From the NCBI RefSeq assembly GCF_006716785.1, contig NZ_VFPQ01000001.1, positions 2,790,001 to 2,854,000 of the forward strand: a DNA stretch of 64,000 nt. The letters are read 5' to 3'. How positions within the stretch are numbered: the stretch's first letter is position 1; each line of letters begins with the position of its first letter. Positions 1-9,115 of this stretch are shown piece by piece. The position numbers and the translations under genes are program-made. The notes beneath the pieces are model-generated. The model had not been told where the DNA came from and did no database searches. It worked only from the letters and a program-made list of their open reading frames with translations. The stretch comes from Thermopolyspora flexuosa. GTDB lineage: Bacteria; Actinomycetota; Actinomycetes; Streptosporangiales; Streptosporangiaceae.

Positions 1-306
1 AAGCTCGCGTTCCACGACCTCCAGATCCCGGTAGTGGACGTCGACCCGCCTCCCATGGATCGTCAGCCACGCGCCACCGTTGAAGACGCCGCCACCCCAG
101 CCGCCGATCTCCGAAACCTCGCCTTCCCACCCGACGTCGCGCAGCGCCTGCGGGTGGAACTCGCCCCGGTAGTAGACGGCCAGGTCCCAGTCGCTGTCCG
201 GCCGGTTCGTTCCCTGTGCCCGCGATCCACCGAGCGCGACCGCCTTCACTCCGGGGAGCGCCATCAGCGTATCGGCGACCTCATCGAGAAAGCTCGTGCC
301 GTCCAT
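1..306 (-). CDS. Nucleotidyltransferase-domain protein (3' end outside window)
   Basis: The 102 codons present encode the N-terminal half of a MNT/ANT-type nucleotidyltransferase. Around residues 26-40 the chain reads GGSRAQGTNRPDSDWDLAVY, the GS...DxD signature in which two Asp bind the metal of the NTP. A further acidic residue follows in RRVDVHYRD near residue 95. Such proteins transfer a nucleotide to a small molecule, as in aminoglycoside adenylylation, or to a protein as the toxin/antitoxin MNT group. The substrate cannot be read from the sequence. The start is an ATG without a strong Shine-Dalgarno sequence. The stop codon lies beyond base 1, so the length and any C-terminal domain are unknown. 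Confidence 0.8.
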   Translation of the reverse strand, partial: MDGTSFLDEVADTLMALPGVKAVALGGSRAQGTNRPDSDWDLAVYYRGEFHPQALRDVGWEGEVSEIGGWGGGVFNGGAWLTIHGRRVDVHYRDLEVVEREL

Positions 307-580
307 GCCCCGACTCTATTGCGATCATGTTCGCGGTGATCCTGACCTCGCGGAGGCCATCTCGACACCCGCCGCCGATAGCGCGTGCTGCACCATCTGC
401 TCCGCACCCGGCCGCCAACCGCAACCCCATCGACAGGTGGACAAGCGCGCCCGGCCGACCCTGGCCCTGCGCGGCCATCAGGGTGGGTCCCATCCGGCGC
501 ACCAGGTGACAGGGTCGGCCGCACGCCGGCACCCGGCATTTCTCGCGGGAAGTGCCGGGTCGGCCGAACGTCTATGACCG

Positions 581-2443
581 TCATCCGGCGGTCTTCGAGT
601 CGAGCCACTCGACGACGTCCTGGTCGGTGACTTCCCGCATCCTCTCCCTCACCCCGTCGGGATCGAACTCGTAGGCCAAGCGGAGCAGTGCCGCAGCCAC
701 CTCGATGACCGGTGGACCACCCCCAGAAGGCTGTTCTGCGACAGCGGCCGCCTCGACCAGGTAGGGGACCGCCTCGGCGAAGCGGGCTTCCTCGATCTGC
801 AGGCGGCCGAGCACCATCAGGCTCCAAGCGTGCTCCTCCCGGTAGTCGGACGGACTGTCCTCGGCAAGCCGCCGATTGACCTCCACCGCACGCCGAGCGG
901 CTGCCACCGCCTCCTCATACCGCCCCGCCTCTGCCAGATCGATCGCGAGGTTGTGCAGGGATTTGGCCAGGTCGGGCAGGTAGACGTCCGGATCGGCCGC
1001 AACCAGTCGCTCGAAGACCTCCACCGCACGCCGAGAGGCGGCCATTCCCTCCTCACGCCGGCCCAGTTCACCCAGCGCAACCGTGAGATCTTGCAGGGCG
1101 TATCCCAGCGGGGGCAGGGCGACGCCGGGGTCGTCCTCGGCGAGCCGCTCACAGGCCTCGACAGCCTGCTGAAGCGCCGCCACTTCCTCCTCTCGCCGAC
1201 CCAGTTTCTTCAATCGGGTCGCAAGGTGCAGCCAAGACAGGACCCGCTCGCGTGGGTAGAGATCCGGTTTCAGCTCGGCAAACCGGTCAGCAACCTCCAC
1301 GCGGCGCTGAGCGATGACCAGTCCTTCCTCCGGCCGACCCACTGCCTCCAACTGGTTCATCAGGACGCCCAATGACTCGCTCAGGTCAGTCAGGAATGCA
1401 TCGGGGTCGCTCGCGGCCAGCCGTTCGCGGATCTCCACGGCACGCCGGGCGGCGGCCACCGCCTCCTCGCACCGGCCAACCTTCTCCAGATCGATCGCGA
1501 GGTTGTGCAACGACGTTGCCAGCGCAGGAAGGTAGGTGTCCGGGTCGGCCTCTGCCAGCCGTCCGCGAAGCTCCACCGCACCCTTTCCCGCGGCCACCGC
1601 CTCCTCGAACCGCCTCGCATCTGCCAGATCGATCGCGAGGTTGTGCAGCGAAGCGGCCAGGCCAGGCAGGTGAGTGTCCTCATCCGCCGCGGCCAGCCGT
1701 ACACGGATCTCCACAGCACGCGCCCCGGCGGCCACCGCCTCCTCACCCCGGCCCGCTTCTTTCAGGCTCACCGCGAGGTTGTGCAGTGATGCCGCCAGCT
1801 TAGGCAGGTAGGCATCCGGATCGGCCGCGGCCAGCCGCTCGTGGAGCTCCACCGCACGCTCCCCAGCCGCCACCGCCTCCTCACCCCGGCCCAGCTTCTC
1901 CAGCCCCACCGCGAGGTTGTACAGCGATGCGGCCAGGCCAGGCAGGTGAGTGTCCTCATCCGCCGCGGCCAGCCGTTCACGAAGCTCCACCGCACGCCTT
2001 CCGGCGGTCACCGCCTCCTCACTTCGGCCCAGCTTCTCCAGATCGATCGCGAGGTTGTGCAACGATCCGGCCAGGTCAGGCAGGTAGGCATCCGGATCGG
2101 CCTCTGCCAGCCGTTCACGGAGCTCCACCGTACGCTTCCCGGCGGCCACCGCCTCCTCGTACCGCCCCACCTCCGTCAAATCGATCGCGAGATCGTGCAG
2201 CAATCTGGCCAGCCGAGGCAGGAAGTCATCCGGCTCGTCCTCAGCAAGTTCCTCGGCGACCTCCACCGCACGTTTCCTGGCGGTTACCGCCTCTTCACGC
2301 CGTCCCGCTTCCCGCAAAGCCTCCGCGAACCTCTCCAACCAGTACGCCAGGACGGGGAGGTGCACATCCGGCTCGTACTTGGCACGCTTCTCGGTCGACT
2401 CCACTATTCGCCGCCATTGAGCCACCTCCTCGTCTTCCTGCAC
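581..2443 (-). CDS. Tetratricopeptide-repeat protein built of twelve 46-residue units
   Basis: The 620-residue protein is almost wholly repeat: a 28-residue head, twelve consecutive 46-residue units (residues 29-580) and a 40-residue tail. A typical unit carries SLHNLAIDL, then GRxEEAVAAxRRAVE, then ERLAxxDPD, the small/large residue pattern of TPR helices A and B with an added linker. TPR solenoids bind peptides or partner proteins. No enzymatic domain, signal peptide or membrane segment is visible, so it is probably a cytoplasmic scaffold. Related actinobacterial TPR arrays are often fused to CHAT or NB-ARC domains; here the array stands alone. Start is GTG with GGGAGGTG close upstream. Units 2-6 are much more alike than units 7-9, which suggests recent expansion by duplication. 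Confidence 0.85.
   Translation of the reverse strand: MQEDEEVAQWRRIVESTEKRAKYEPDVHLPVLAYWLERFAEALREAGRREEAVTARKRAVEVAEELAEDEPDDFLPRLARLLHDLAIDLTEVGRYEEAVAAGKRTVELRERLAEADPDAYLPDLAGSLHNLAIDLEKLGRSEEAVTAGRRAVELRERLAAADEDTHLPGLAASLYNLAVGLEKLGRGEEAVAAGERAVELHERLAAADPDAYLPKLAASLHNLAVSLKEAGRGEEAVAAGARAVEIRVRLAAADEDTHLPGLAASLHNLAIDLADARRFEEAVAAGKGAVELRGRLAEADPDTYLPALATSLHNLAIDLEKVGRCEEAVAAARRAVEIRERLAASDPDAFLTDLSESLGVLMNQLEAVGRPEEGLVIAQRRVEVADRFAELKPDLYPRERVLSWLHLATRLKKLGRREEEVAALQQAVEACERLAEDDPGVALPPLGYALQDLTVALGELGRREEGMAASRRAVEVFERLVAADPDVYLPDLAKSLHNLAIDLAEAGRYEEAVAAARRAVEVNRRLAEDSPSDYREEHAWSLMVLGRLQIEEARFAEAVPYLVEAAAVAEQPSGGGPPVIEVAAALLRLAYEFDPDGVRERMREVTDQDVVEWLDSKTAG
704..2359 (-). repeat. Tandem array of twelve 138-bp coding repeats
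   Basis: The array encodes TPR units 1-12 exactly in phase. Neighbouring units share long identical stretches, for example the word coding for HNLAIDL recurs at many of the unit starts. This makes the region prone to slippage or unequal crossover and to assembly error in short-read data. Confidence 0.8.
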
Positions 2444-2945
2444 GGTCCACCTCCCTGCCTGAGCACAAGATCCTTCAACGGGCTACGTCACGCTGGGTTG
2501 GCACCGGGAACCTCTGGACTCCGCCGTCTCCCTGCCGCGCCCTCGCGGTCACCGTCCTGCGCATCCGCGTCCGGCCCGACCCCGATGCCTCGCTCCGACG
2601 ACCGGTGGACGAGATCGCGATGCATGTGTGGGCACCGCGCAGCGGCGAGCCGGACCGAACCCCGAAACGCTCCGCCGGACGCGGCACTGGTGCACGACAC
2701 CCTGCCTCGCCGCCAACGCCTCGGACGACCGGGACCGCCGGTCCGCACGTGCGCCAGAAAGCCGATGGGCGTCTCACACTCCTGCCGGCCGAATCGGCGA
2801 TCGGCCGCTTCGCGAGACCCGCGACGCGATCCTCGCGGCGCCAGGTTCCGGCCGTCGGGGCTTGCGGGGTGGGTGGCCGGACCGGCCCCTGCACGCGCCC
2901 GCCGTACCCGGAGCCACTCGCCGCCCGTTGCCGCGTCGCGGCTCG
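2444..2945. other. About 500 bp without a recognisable gene
   Basis: Open frames exist on both strands, but their translations are Arg/Pro/Gly-rich and look like no protein family, as expected for GC-rich non-coding DNA. The stretch holds the promoter side of the TPR gene (which starts at its left edge) and the 3' side of the DinB-like gene. I see no tRNA, clear terminator or repeat. Confidence 0.5.
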
Positions 2946-3494
2946 TCAACCTCGGCTCGCGTGGCGGAGATGTCGCAGCGTCCCGATCTCCGCGGCGTTC
3001 TTCATCAGCTCCACGTTCGCCCAGGCGAGCACATGTCCCAGCGAGAACGACCCGCCGGGGAACCAGCCGGTTCGTTCGGTGGACTCCAGGTCCTTTTCGC
3101 TCGGCGAGCCCAGCGCGCCGCTCCAGCGGTCATGGCATTGGCTGAGCCATATGACGGCCGACGTCACGTCGCCCGGCCAGGGCGTCGACGAGGCGGCCTC
3201 CGGCCGGTCCAGCTGCGTGGCCGACCCGCCGGACCGCCCGAAACAGTGGGCGTACGCCTGTTCCCACCGCAGGCCGATGTGCCACATCACCCACGCGACC
3301 GTCGGCACCGGGGCGGGATCCGGCTCCGGTACGACCCGGTCGGCGTCCTGCGTCCCATCCGGCCGGCGGCGTACGTTCCAGCGGTTCGACGCGGGCTCCC
3401 ACAGGGCTTCCTCGTCGGTCACGTCCTTCAGGTGCGGCTCCGGCAGCGACCGGGACACACCCAGCTGCCGGCGGAGCCGCTCCGGCTCAGACAC
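2946..3494 (-). CDS. DinB-like four-helix protein
   Basis: The 182-residue protein resembles the DinB/YfiT superfamily, metal-binding four-helix bundles that include bacillithiol, mycothiol or maleylpyruvate transferases and many proteins of unknown role. Supporting features are the N-terminal ALWEPASNRWNVR type segment, a helix with VMWHIGLRWEQAYAH, a central QCHDRWSG and a C-terminal GHVLAWANVEL helix. The separated His residues are the usual metal ligands. There is no membrane segment, and no operon partner is evident. Start is GTG after GGGGGTCGCC. The exact substrate is unknown. Confidence 0.7.
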   Translation of the reverse strand: MSEPERLRRQLGVSRSLPEPHLKDVTDEEALWEPASNRWNVRRRPDGTQDADRVVPEPDPAPVPTVAWVMWHIGLRWEQAYAHCFGRSGGSATQLDRPEAASSTPWPGDVTSAVIWLSQCHDRWSGALGSPSEKDLESTERTGWFPGGSFSLGHVLAWANVELMKNAAEIGTLRHLRHASRG

Positions 3495-3880
3495 CGGCGA
3501 CCCCCTGGCTCTCGGCGCGGCGCCTCGGCTCTGCAGTGGTCACGAAACGAACGTAGGCGGTGCGAGCCGGAGATGAGAACCGATTTTCCGTGAGATCGCG
3601 CCGCGCGGCGTCGGCACGTCGTGGCCGGGTCCGGGGTCAGCCGCTCGCCCGGCGAGGCCGGCATCGCCCCGTCGTACCGGCCGGAAGCGGCCGAGGTGGA
3701 TCGGGCCACCTTGGTCGGCGGATCGTCTTTGCTCGGCCCCTGCTCCTGATCGTCTCGGCTCCGCTCCTACAGCGAACCAGCCCGATCCACATCCTCGGCT
3801 CCCGGTGCGACGACCGCTCCACGGGAGGAGGATCGTCAACAACCGAAGGCGGTCATGACCGGCACAAGGCCACCGGAGTG
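3495..3880. other. Intergenic stretch, nothing recognised
   Basis: About 385 bp between the start of the DinB-like gene and the stop of the dehydrogenase gene. Both genes read leftward, so it should carry the promoter of the DinB-like gene. Long open frames in it have random-looking composition. No conserved product, repeat or clear hairpin was found. Confidence 0.45.
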
Positions 3881-4744
3881 TTACGCCGAGTAGTCGTAGA
3901 AGCCCCGGCCCGACTTACGGCCGAGGAAACCGGCCTCGACCATGCGGCACAGCAGCGGCGGAGCGGCGTACTGGGGGTCCTTGAACTCGGCGTACAGGGA
4001 GTCGGCGATGGCCTTGAGCGTGTCGAGGCCGATCAGGTCGCACAGGCGCAGCGGGCCCATCGGGTGGGCGCAGCCGAGCGTCATGCCGGTGTCGATGTCC
4101 TCGGCCGTGGCGTGGCCCGCCTCCACCATGCGGATCGCCGACAGCAGGTACGGCACGAGCAGCGCGTTGACCACGAAGCCCGCCCGGTCGGGCGCGGTGA
4201 TCGCGGTCTTGCCGAGCACCTCGGTGGCGAACACCCGGGTACGGGCGATGGTGCGCTGGTCGGTGAGGAGCGACGGCACGATCTCCACCAGCTTCTGCAC
4301 CGGGGCGGGGTTGAAGAAGTGCAGGCCGATGACCTGGCCGGGGCGGGTGGTGGCCTGGGCGATGCGGACGATGGGGATGGAAGAGGTGTTGGAGGCGAGG
4401 ATGGCGTCGCGGCGCTCGACGATCCGGTCGAGCTCGGCGAACAGCGCGCTCTTCACCTCGGGGTTCTCGGTGGCCGCCTCGATGACGAGGTCGCGGTCGG
4501 CGAGGTCCTCCAGCTTGGTGGTGAAGCCGAGGCGGCCGCGGGCGGCGTCGAACGCCTCCTGGGTGATCTTTCCGGCGTCGAGGGCGCGCTTCAGCGACCT
4601 CTCCAGGCGGGCCCGGCCTGCCGCGAGCGCGTCATCGTCGATCTCACGAATGAGGACGTCGAGGCCGGCGCGAGCACAGACCTCGGCGATCCCGGACCCC
4701 ATGAGGCCACAGCCGACGACCCCCACTCTCGTAATGTCCGACAT
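3881..4744 (-). CDS. 3-hydroxybutyryl-CoA dehydrogenase (FadB2/Hbd type)
   Basis: A soluble NAD(P)-dependent enzyme that interconverts acetoacetyl-CoA and 3-hydroxybutyryl-CoA in fatty-acid or butyrate-type metabolism. The 287 residues match the usual length of the stand-alone enzyme. The Rossmann motif GCGLMG sits at residues 11-16, preceded by ITRVGVVG. The catalytic His lies in GLHFFNPAPVQKLVE, and the C-terminal dimerisation domain contains MTLGCAHPMGPLRLCDLIGLD. A longer reading frame extends upstream, but the ATG chosen has GGAAGAG at good spacing and gives the family N-terminus. It is monocistronic here. Family assignment is secure; the physiological direction is inferred. Confidence 0.93.
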   Translation of the reverse strand: MSDITRVGVVGCGLMGSGIAEVCARAGLDVLIREIDDDALAAGRARLERSLKRALDAGKITQEAFDAARGRLGFTTKLEDLADRDLVIEAATENPEVKSALFAELDRIVERRDAILASNTSSIPIVRIAQATTRPGQVIGLHFFNPAPVQKLVEIVPSLLTDQRTIARTRVFATEVLGKTAITAPDRAGFVVNALLVPYLLSAIRMVEAGHATAEDIDTGMTLGCAHPMGPLRLCDLIGLDTLKAIADSLYAEFKDPQYAAPPLLCRMVEAGFLGRKSGRGFYDYSA

Positions 4745-5062
4745 ATCTCTTCCATCCCTTGCGCGTCTCGTACGGCAATTCGCTTGTCCTGGATTCTTCC
4801 GCGCGGGTCCGTCGGCCTCTCTCGCACCCGGCCCCATAACCGGCCCACACCGTCTGAGCTGCGACTACATTCGACGGCCGAACAAGGCGAAGAGACTGCA
4901 CGAAGACGTTACGATGCCCCGCCGTCGACCGCGACGATCACGAACGTTCCACGCCTCGTCTGCATGGTGATGCCCGATCGGGTGAGATTCTCCCCCCGTT
5001 CGCGCCACTCTCTCACCGGTGACGCGGGCGGCCGAAATCAGCTGCGCCGCAGACGCGTCCTG
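4745..5062. other. Intergenic region upstream of the hydroxybutyryl-CoA dehydrogenase
   Basis: About 318 bp between the FAD oxidase stop and the dehydrogenase start, both read leftward. It presumably carries the dehydrogenase promoter. I see no second gene and no clear terminator hairpin. Confidence 0.4.
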
Positions 5063-6439
5063 TCACCACACCTTTCCGGGGTTCAGGATCCCCTGCGGAT
5101 CGAAGATCCGCTTGATGCCGACCTGCAAAGCCGTAACCCGCGGGCCCAGTTCGGTACTCAGCCATGAGCGCTTCAGCATTCCGACGCCGTGCTCACCGGT
5201 GATCGTGCCGCCGACCGCGAGCCCGGCCGCCATCACGTCGTCGAAGGCGAGCAACGCGCGGTCGCGTGCCTGCTCGTCGTTCCGATCGAAAATGATCGTG
5301 GGGTGGAGGTTCCCGTCGCCCACGTGGCCCGGACAGGCGATGATCACCTTCCTCCGCTCCGCGATCCGGCCCAGCTCCTCGACGAACTCGACCAGACGGC
5401 TGCGCGGGACGGCGACATCCTCGATCAGCGTGGTCCCCAGGCGTTCCACCGCGGGATTCACGAGACGGCGTGCCTCAAGGAGCATCTCGGCCTCCTTGGG
5501 GTCGTCCGTCTCGGCCACCTCGACCGCACCCGCCTCGCGGCAGATACCGGCCATCTCGGTGACGAGCCGCGCCGCGTCGGCCGCATCCGACTGGGCGATC
5601 AGCATCGCCTCCGCCTCCGGCGGCAGCCCCATGTCGCGGTACGCCTGCACGGCCCGGACGGTGACGCCGTCGAGGAACTCCAGCAACGAGGGCTGGATCG
5701 ACGAGCTCATGATCTTCTCTACGGCGGCCATCGCCGCCGACGGCGACGTGAAGAGCGCGGCCGCGGTAAGGGCGGGCCGGGGCGCGGGCCGAAGCGCGAG
5801 GACAGCCTTGGTGATGATGCCCAGCGTCCCCTCCGAGCCGACCATCAGGCCCACCAGGTCCAGCCCCGCCACGCCCTTGGCGGTCCGGCTGCCCAGCGTC
5901 ACCAGCTCGCCGTCCGCCAACACCACCTCAAGCTGACGCACGTACTGGCGGGTGACGCCGTACTTCACGCAGCACAGCCCGCCGGCGTTGGTGGCGATGT
6001 TCCCGCCGATCGTGGACTCCCGCCACGACGACGGATCCGGTGGATAGAACAGCCCCTTCTCCGCCACCGCCTCAGACAGCACCGAATTGACCACACCCGC
6101 CTCGACCACCGCGAGGTGGTTGACGGTGTCGATCTCCAGGATCCGGTTCATCCGGGCCAGCGACAGCAGGATCGAACCGTCGACGGCGTTCGCGGCGCCC
6201 GAGAGCCCGGTCCGGGCGCCCTGCGGCACCACGGGTACACGGTGGCGGTGGGCGATCCGCATGACACGCTGCACCTCATCGGTGATGCGGGGGCGGAGCA
6301 GTACGGCGGGCACGCCCGCGGCGCAGAACGAGGCCCGGTCGTGGCTGTGCGCGGCGAGGATGTCGGGGTCCGTCACGACCGCGTCCTCGCCGAGCGCGCC
6401 GACGAGTTCGGCGAGTACCGTCTCCGGGAGCCCGCTCAT
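5063..6439 (-). CDS. GlcD-like FAD-binding 2-hydroxyacid oxidase/dehydrogenase
   Basis: A 458-residue flavoprotein of the vanillyl-alcohol-oxidase superfamily, close to glycolate oxidase subunit GlcD and D-lactate dehydrogenases. The FAD-binding PCMH domain shows VVPQGARTGLSGAANA, then STIGGNIATNAGG and GSEGTLGIITKA. The C-terminal cap domain shows CPGHVGDGNLHPT with metal/substrate His, TGEHGVGMLKR and FDPQGILNPGK at the very end. It should oxidise a 2-hydroxyacid to the 2-oxoacid, passing electrons to a carrier or O2. The glcE and glcF partners are absent nearby. The ATG used overlaps the stop of a small upstream frame as ATGA, suggesting coupling. Confidence 0.9.
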   Translation of the reverse strand: MSGLPETVLAELVGALGEDAVVTDPDILAAHSHDRASFCAAGVPAVLLRPRITDEVQRVMRIAHRHRVPVVPQGARTGLSGAANAVDGSILLSLARMNRILEIDTVNHLAVVEAGVVNSVLSEAVAEKGLFYPPDPSSWRESTIGGNIATNAGGLCCVKYGVTRQYVRQLEVVLADGELVTLGSRTAKGVAGLDLVGLMVGSEGTLGIITKAVLALRPAPRPALTAAALFTSPSAAMAAVEKIMSSSIQPSLLEFLDGVTVRAVQAYRDMGLPPEAEAMLIAQSDAADAARLVTEMAGICREAGAVEVAETDDPKEAEMLLEARRLVNPAVERLGTTLIEDVAVPRSRLVEFVEELGRIAERRKVIIACPGHVGDGNLHPTIIFDRNDEQARDRALLAFDDVMAAGLAVGGTITGEHGVGMLKRSWLSTELGPRVTALQVGIKRIFDPQGILNPGKVW

Positions 6440-6693
6440 CGCGCACCCGCTCCCGTCGCCCACGTGCCCCGCACGCACCCGATCGTGAGCGCATCGGCCG
6501 CCTGTCCAAGCAGCGGCCGGACCGTGTCGGGGGAAGCGCCGTCGCGCCCGCCGGAGAAGGACGGCCGGTCGCGCAATGGATTCGTCTTCGCGTCGTCGAG
6601 CGCGGCGTCGGCGGCATATCCATTGCTACGAAGGACATGCGCCGTCCCGGCTTCGGCGACGGCCGCCCCCACCATGACGGTCCGGTTCCTCAC
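6436..6693 (-). CDS. Small hypothetical protein coupled to the GlcD-like gene
   Basis: An 85-residue frame begins at GTG with a near-perfect AGGAGG eight bases upstream, and its TGA overlaps the ATG of the oxidase gene. Both features argue for real translation. The product has an Ala-rich head (VMVGAAVAEAGTAHVLRS) and no recognised domain or membrane span. It may be a leader frame for coupling, or a decayed gene remnant. I do not recognise the protein and do not assign a function. Confidence 0.45.
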   Translation of the reverse strand: MRNRTVMVGAAVAEAGTAHVLRSNGYAADAALDDAKTNPLRDRPSFSGGRDGASPDTVRPLLGQAADALTIGCVRGTWATGAGAR

Positions 6694-6817
6694 GCTGCCG
6701 CCTCCTAGGCATTTGTGCCGGTTAGGTCAGATATTGCCCAACGGATTTCGACCGCAAAGAACCGGGGTACGCGCCCGCGGCGGCCGGGATACCGATCCTG
6801 ATCCCGGCCGCCGCGGG

Positions 6818-9115
6818 TCACAGCAGTTTCTCGGGGGTTATCGGAAGGTCGCGGATGCGTTTGCCGGTGGCGTTGTAGACGGCGTTGGCGATGGCGGCGC
6901 CGGTGCCGGTGATGCCGATCTCACCGATGCCGCGGGCGCCCATGGGGGCGTGCGGGTCGGGGATGTCGGTCCAGATCAGGTCGATCTCGGGGACGTCGAG
7001 GTGGACGGGGATGTGGTAGTCGGCGAGGCTCGCGTTCACGACGCGGCCGGTGCGGGGGTCGAGGACGAGTTCCTCGGTCAGGGCGAGGCCGAGGCCCATG
7101 ATGATCCCGCCGCGGAACTGGGAGGCCGCGGTGCGCGGGTTGACGATGCGGCCGCAGTCCATGGAGCCGAGGAAGCGGGTGACGCGGACCTCGCCGGTGA
7201 CGGAGCTGACGCGGACCTCGGCGAACATCGCGCCGAAGGAGTGCATGGAGAGGGTCGTCATCTCCTCCGGGGGCGGGGCGACGGCCTCGGCGACCACGAG
7301 GTCGCGGCCGGCCCGGTCGAGGATGTCCGAGTAGCTCTCGTGGCGGGAGGGGTCGTCGAGGGCGGCGAGGCCGCCGTCGAGGGAGCCGACCTGGTCGGGC
7401 TCGAGGCCGGTGAGCGGGGAGCCGTCGCCGACGAGCTTCAGGAGCCGGGCGAGGAGTTCGCGGTGGGCGGCGGCGACGGCGGCGCCGACGGCCGCGGTCT
7501 GCTGGGAGCCGCCGGCCATGACCAGGCCGGGGAGGCGCGAGTCGCCGAAGCGGAAGGTGACCTGGTGGGGCTCGAGGCCGAGGCGGTCGGCGATGACCTG
7601 GGTCTGGGCGGTGGCGGTGCCCATGCCCATGTCGTGGGCGGCGACCTCGACCTCGGCGCGGCCGTCCCGGTGCAGGATGATCCGGGCCGCGGCGCCGGGC
7701 GAGCGGACGTACGGGTGGGTGGCGGCGGCGCAGCCCATGCCGACGAGCCACTCGCCGTCGCGTACCGCGCCCGGGGTGGGGTTGCGGCGGTCCCAGCCGA
7801 AGCGTTCGGCGCCCGCGCGCCACGCCTGGACGAGGTTGCGCGCGGACAGCGGGCGGCCGTCGAGCGGCTCCTCCCTGGGCTCGTTACGGATGCGCAGCTC
7901 GATGGGGTCCATGCCGAGCTTGACGGCGAGCTCGTCGATCGCGCACTCGAGGGCGAAGTTGCCGACGGCGCCGCCCGGTGCCCGCATGCTGGTGTTCGCC
8001 ATCATGTCCAGGTAGGCCACCTCGACGCCGAGCTTGAAGGTCCGGGCCGCGTACGTGCACTGGGTCGGCAGGATGAACGGCTCGGCGAGGTCGACGCTCC
8101 GGCTGGTCGCGGACGCCCCGGTGTGGATGATCGCCTCGAACCGGCCGTCGGCGGTGGCGCCGATCGCGACCCGCTGCTCGGTCATGGCGCGGGAGCCGAC
8201 CATGCGGAACACGTTCTCGCGGGTGAGCGCGATCCGCACCGGGCGGCCGGCGAGCCGGGACGCGGCGGCGGCGAGCACCTGGTACCACCACAGGCCCTTG
8301 CCGCCGAAGCCGCCGCCCAGGTACGGCGCGGTGATGTGGACCTGCTCCTCGGCGATGCCGAAGATCTTCGCGAGCGACCAGGCGCTGTGCACCACCATCT
8401 GGGTGGTGTCGTGCACGATGAGCTCGTCGCCGTCCCAGCGCACCGTGGCCGCGTGCGGCTCGATCGCGGCGTGGTTGTGGTACGGCGTGCGGTACACCTC
8501 GTCGACCGATACGGCGGCGGCGCGCAGCGCGGCCTCGGCGTCGCCGAGCTCGTGCCGGCCCGGCCCGCCGTAGATCGACGCGTGCGCGGTGCCGTTCGCC
8601 ACGGCCCGATCCCAGGAGGTGACGGCGGGCTCGGGCGCGTAGGTGGCGCGGACGAGCGTGGCGGCGTGGTCGGCCTGCTCCTGGGTCTCGGCGAGCACGA
8701 CGGCGATCGGCTGGCCGTTCCAGTGCACCCGGTCGTCCTGCATGACCGGCAGCTGGTCGAAGCCGCCCGCCTTCGGGTCGGTGCCGAAGCCGGGCATGGG
8801 GTTCAGGCGGGGCGCGTTCTCGTGCGTCATCACCAGCACGACGCCGGGCGCGCGCCCGGCCTCGGTGACGTCGAGGGCGGTGATACGGCCCTTGGGGATC
8901 GTGCTGCAGGCGAGCGCGGCGTACACCATGTCCGGGTAGGCGTACTCGGCGGCGAACCGGATCCGGCCGGTGACCTTCGCCAGGCCCTCGAGGCGCGGCA
9001 TGGGCTCGCCGATCCGCCGGGCGCGTCCGGGGACGGTCAGCGGGTCGGGGGTGGGCCCTGCCCAGTTCTCGGGCGCGGGTCCGACGGGCGCCCGCCCGTG
9101 TGCCGAAGTGGTCAT
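6818..9115 (-). CDS. paoC: Aldehyde/xanthine dehydrogenase family, molybdenum-binding subunit (PaoC-like)
   Basis: The 765-residue large subunit binds the molybdopterin cytosine dinucleotide cofactor and oxidises aldehydes or N-heterocycles with water as oxygen donor. It begins with the small 'a/b hammerhead' domain (GLAKVTGRIRFAAEYAYPDM). Cofactor segments follow: PYLGGGFGGKG, MRAPGGAVGNFALECAIDEL and SQQTAAVGAAV. It ends with GARGIGEIGITG, which contains the conserved catalytic Glu. It is the last gene of a three-gene operon; its ATG overlaps the stop of the FAD-subunit gene by 4 bp. The closest characterised type by subunit layout is E. coli PaoABC. The actual aldehyde or purine substrate is not evident. 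Confidence 0.92.
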   Translation of the reverse strand: MTTSAHGRAPVGPAPENWAGPTPDPLTVPGRARRIGEPMPRLEGLAKVTGRIRFAAEYAYPDMVYAALACSTIPKGRITALDVTEAGRAPGVVLVMTHENAPRLNPMPGFGTDPKAGGFDQLPVMQDDRVHWNGQPIAVVLAETQEQADHAATLVRATYAPEPAVTSWDRAVANGTAHASIYGGPGRHELGDAEAALRAAAVSVDEVYRTPYHNHAAIEPHAATVRWDGDELIVHDTTQMVVHSAWSLAKIFGIAEEQVHITAPYLGGGFGGKGLWWYQVLAAAASRLAGRPVRIALTRENVFRMVGSRAMTEQRVAIGATADGRFEAIIHTGASATSRSVDLAEPFILPTQCTYAARTFKLGVEVAYLDMMANTSMRAPGGAVGNFALECAIDELAVKLGMDPIELRIRNEPREEPLDGRPLSARNLVQAWRAGAERFGWDRRNPTPGAVRDGEWLVGMGCAAATHPYVRSPGAAARIILHRDGRAEVEVAAHDMGMGTATAQTQVIADRLGLEPHQVTFRFGDSRLPGLVMAGGSQQTAAVGAAVAAAHRELLARLLKLVGDGSPLTGLEPDQVGSLDGGLAALDDPSRHESYSDILDRAGRDLVVAEAVAPPPEEMTTLSMHSFGAMFAEVRVSSVTGEVRVTRFLGSMDCGRIVNPRTAASQFRGGIIMGLGLALTEELVLDPRTGRVVNASLADYHIPVHLDVPEIDLIWTDIPDPHAPMGARGIGEIGITGTGAAIANAVYNATGKRIRDLPITPEKLL

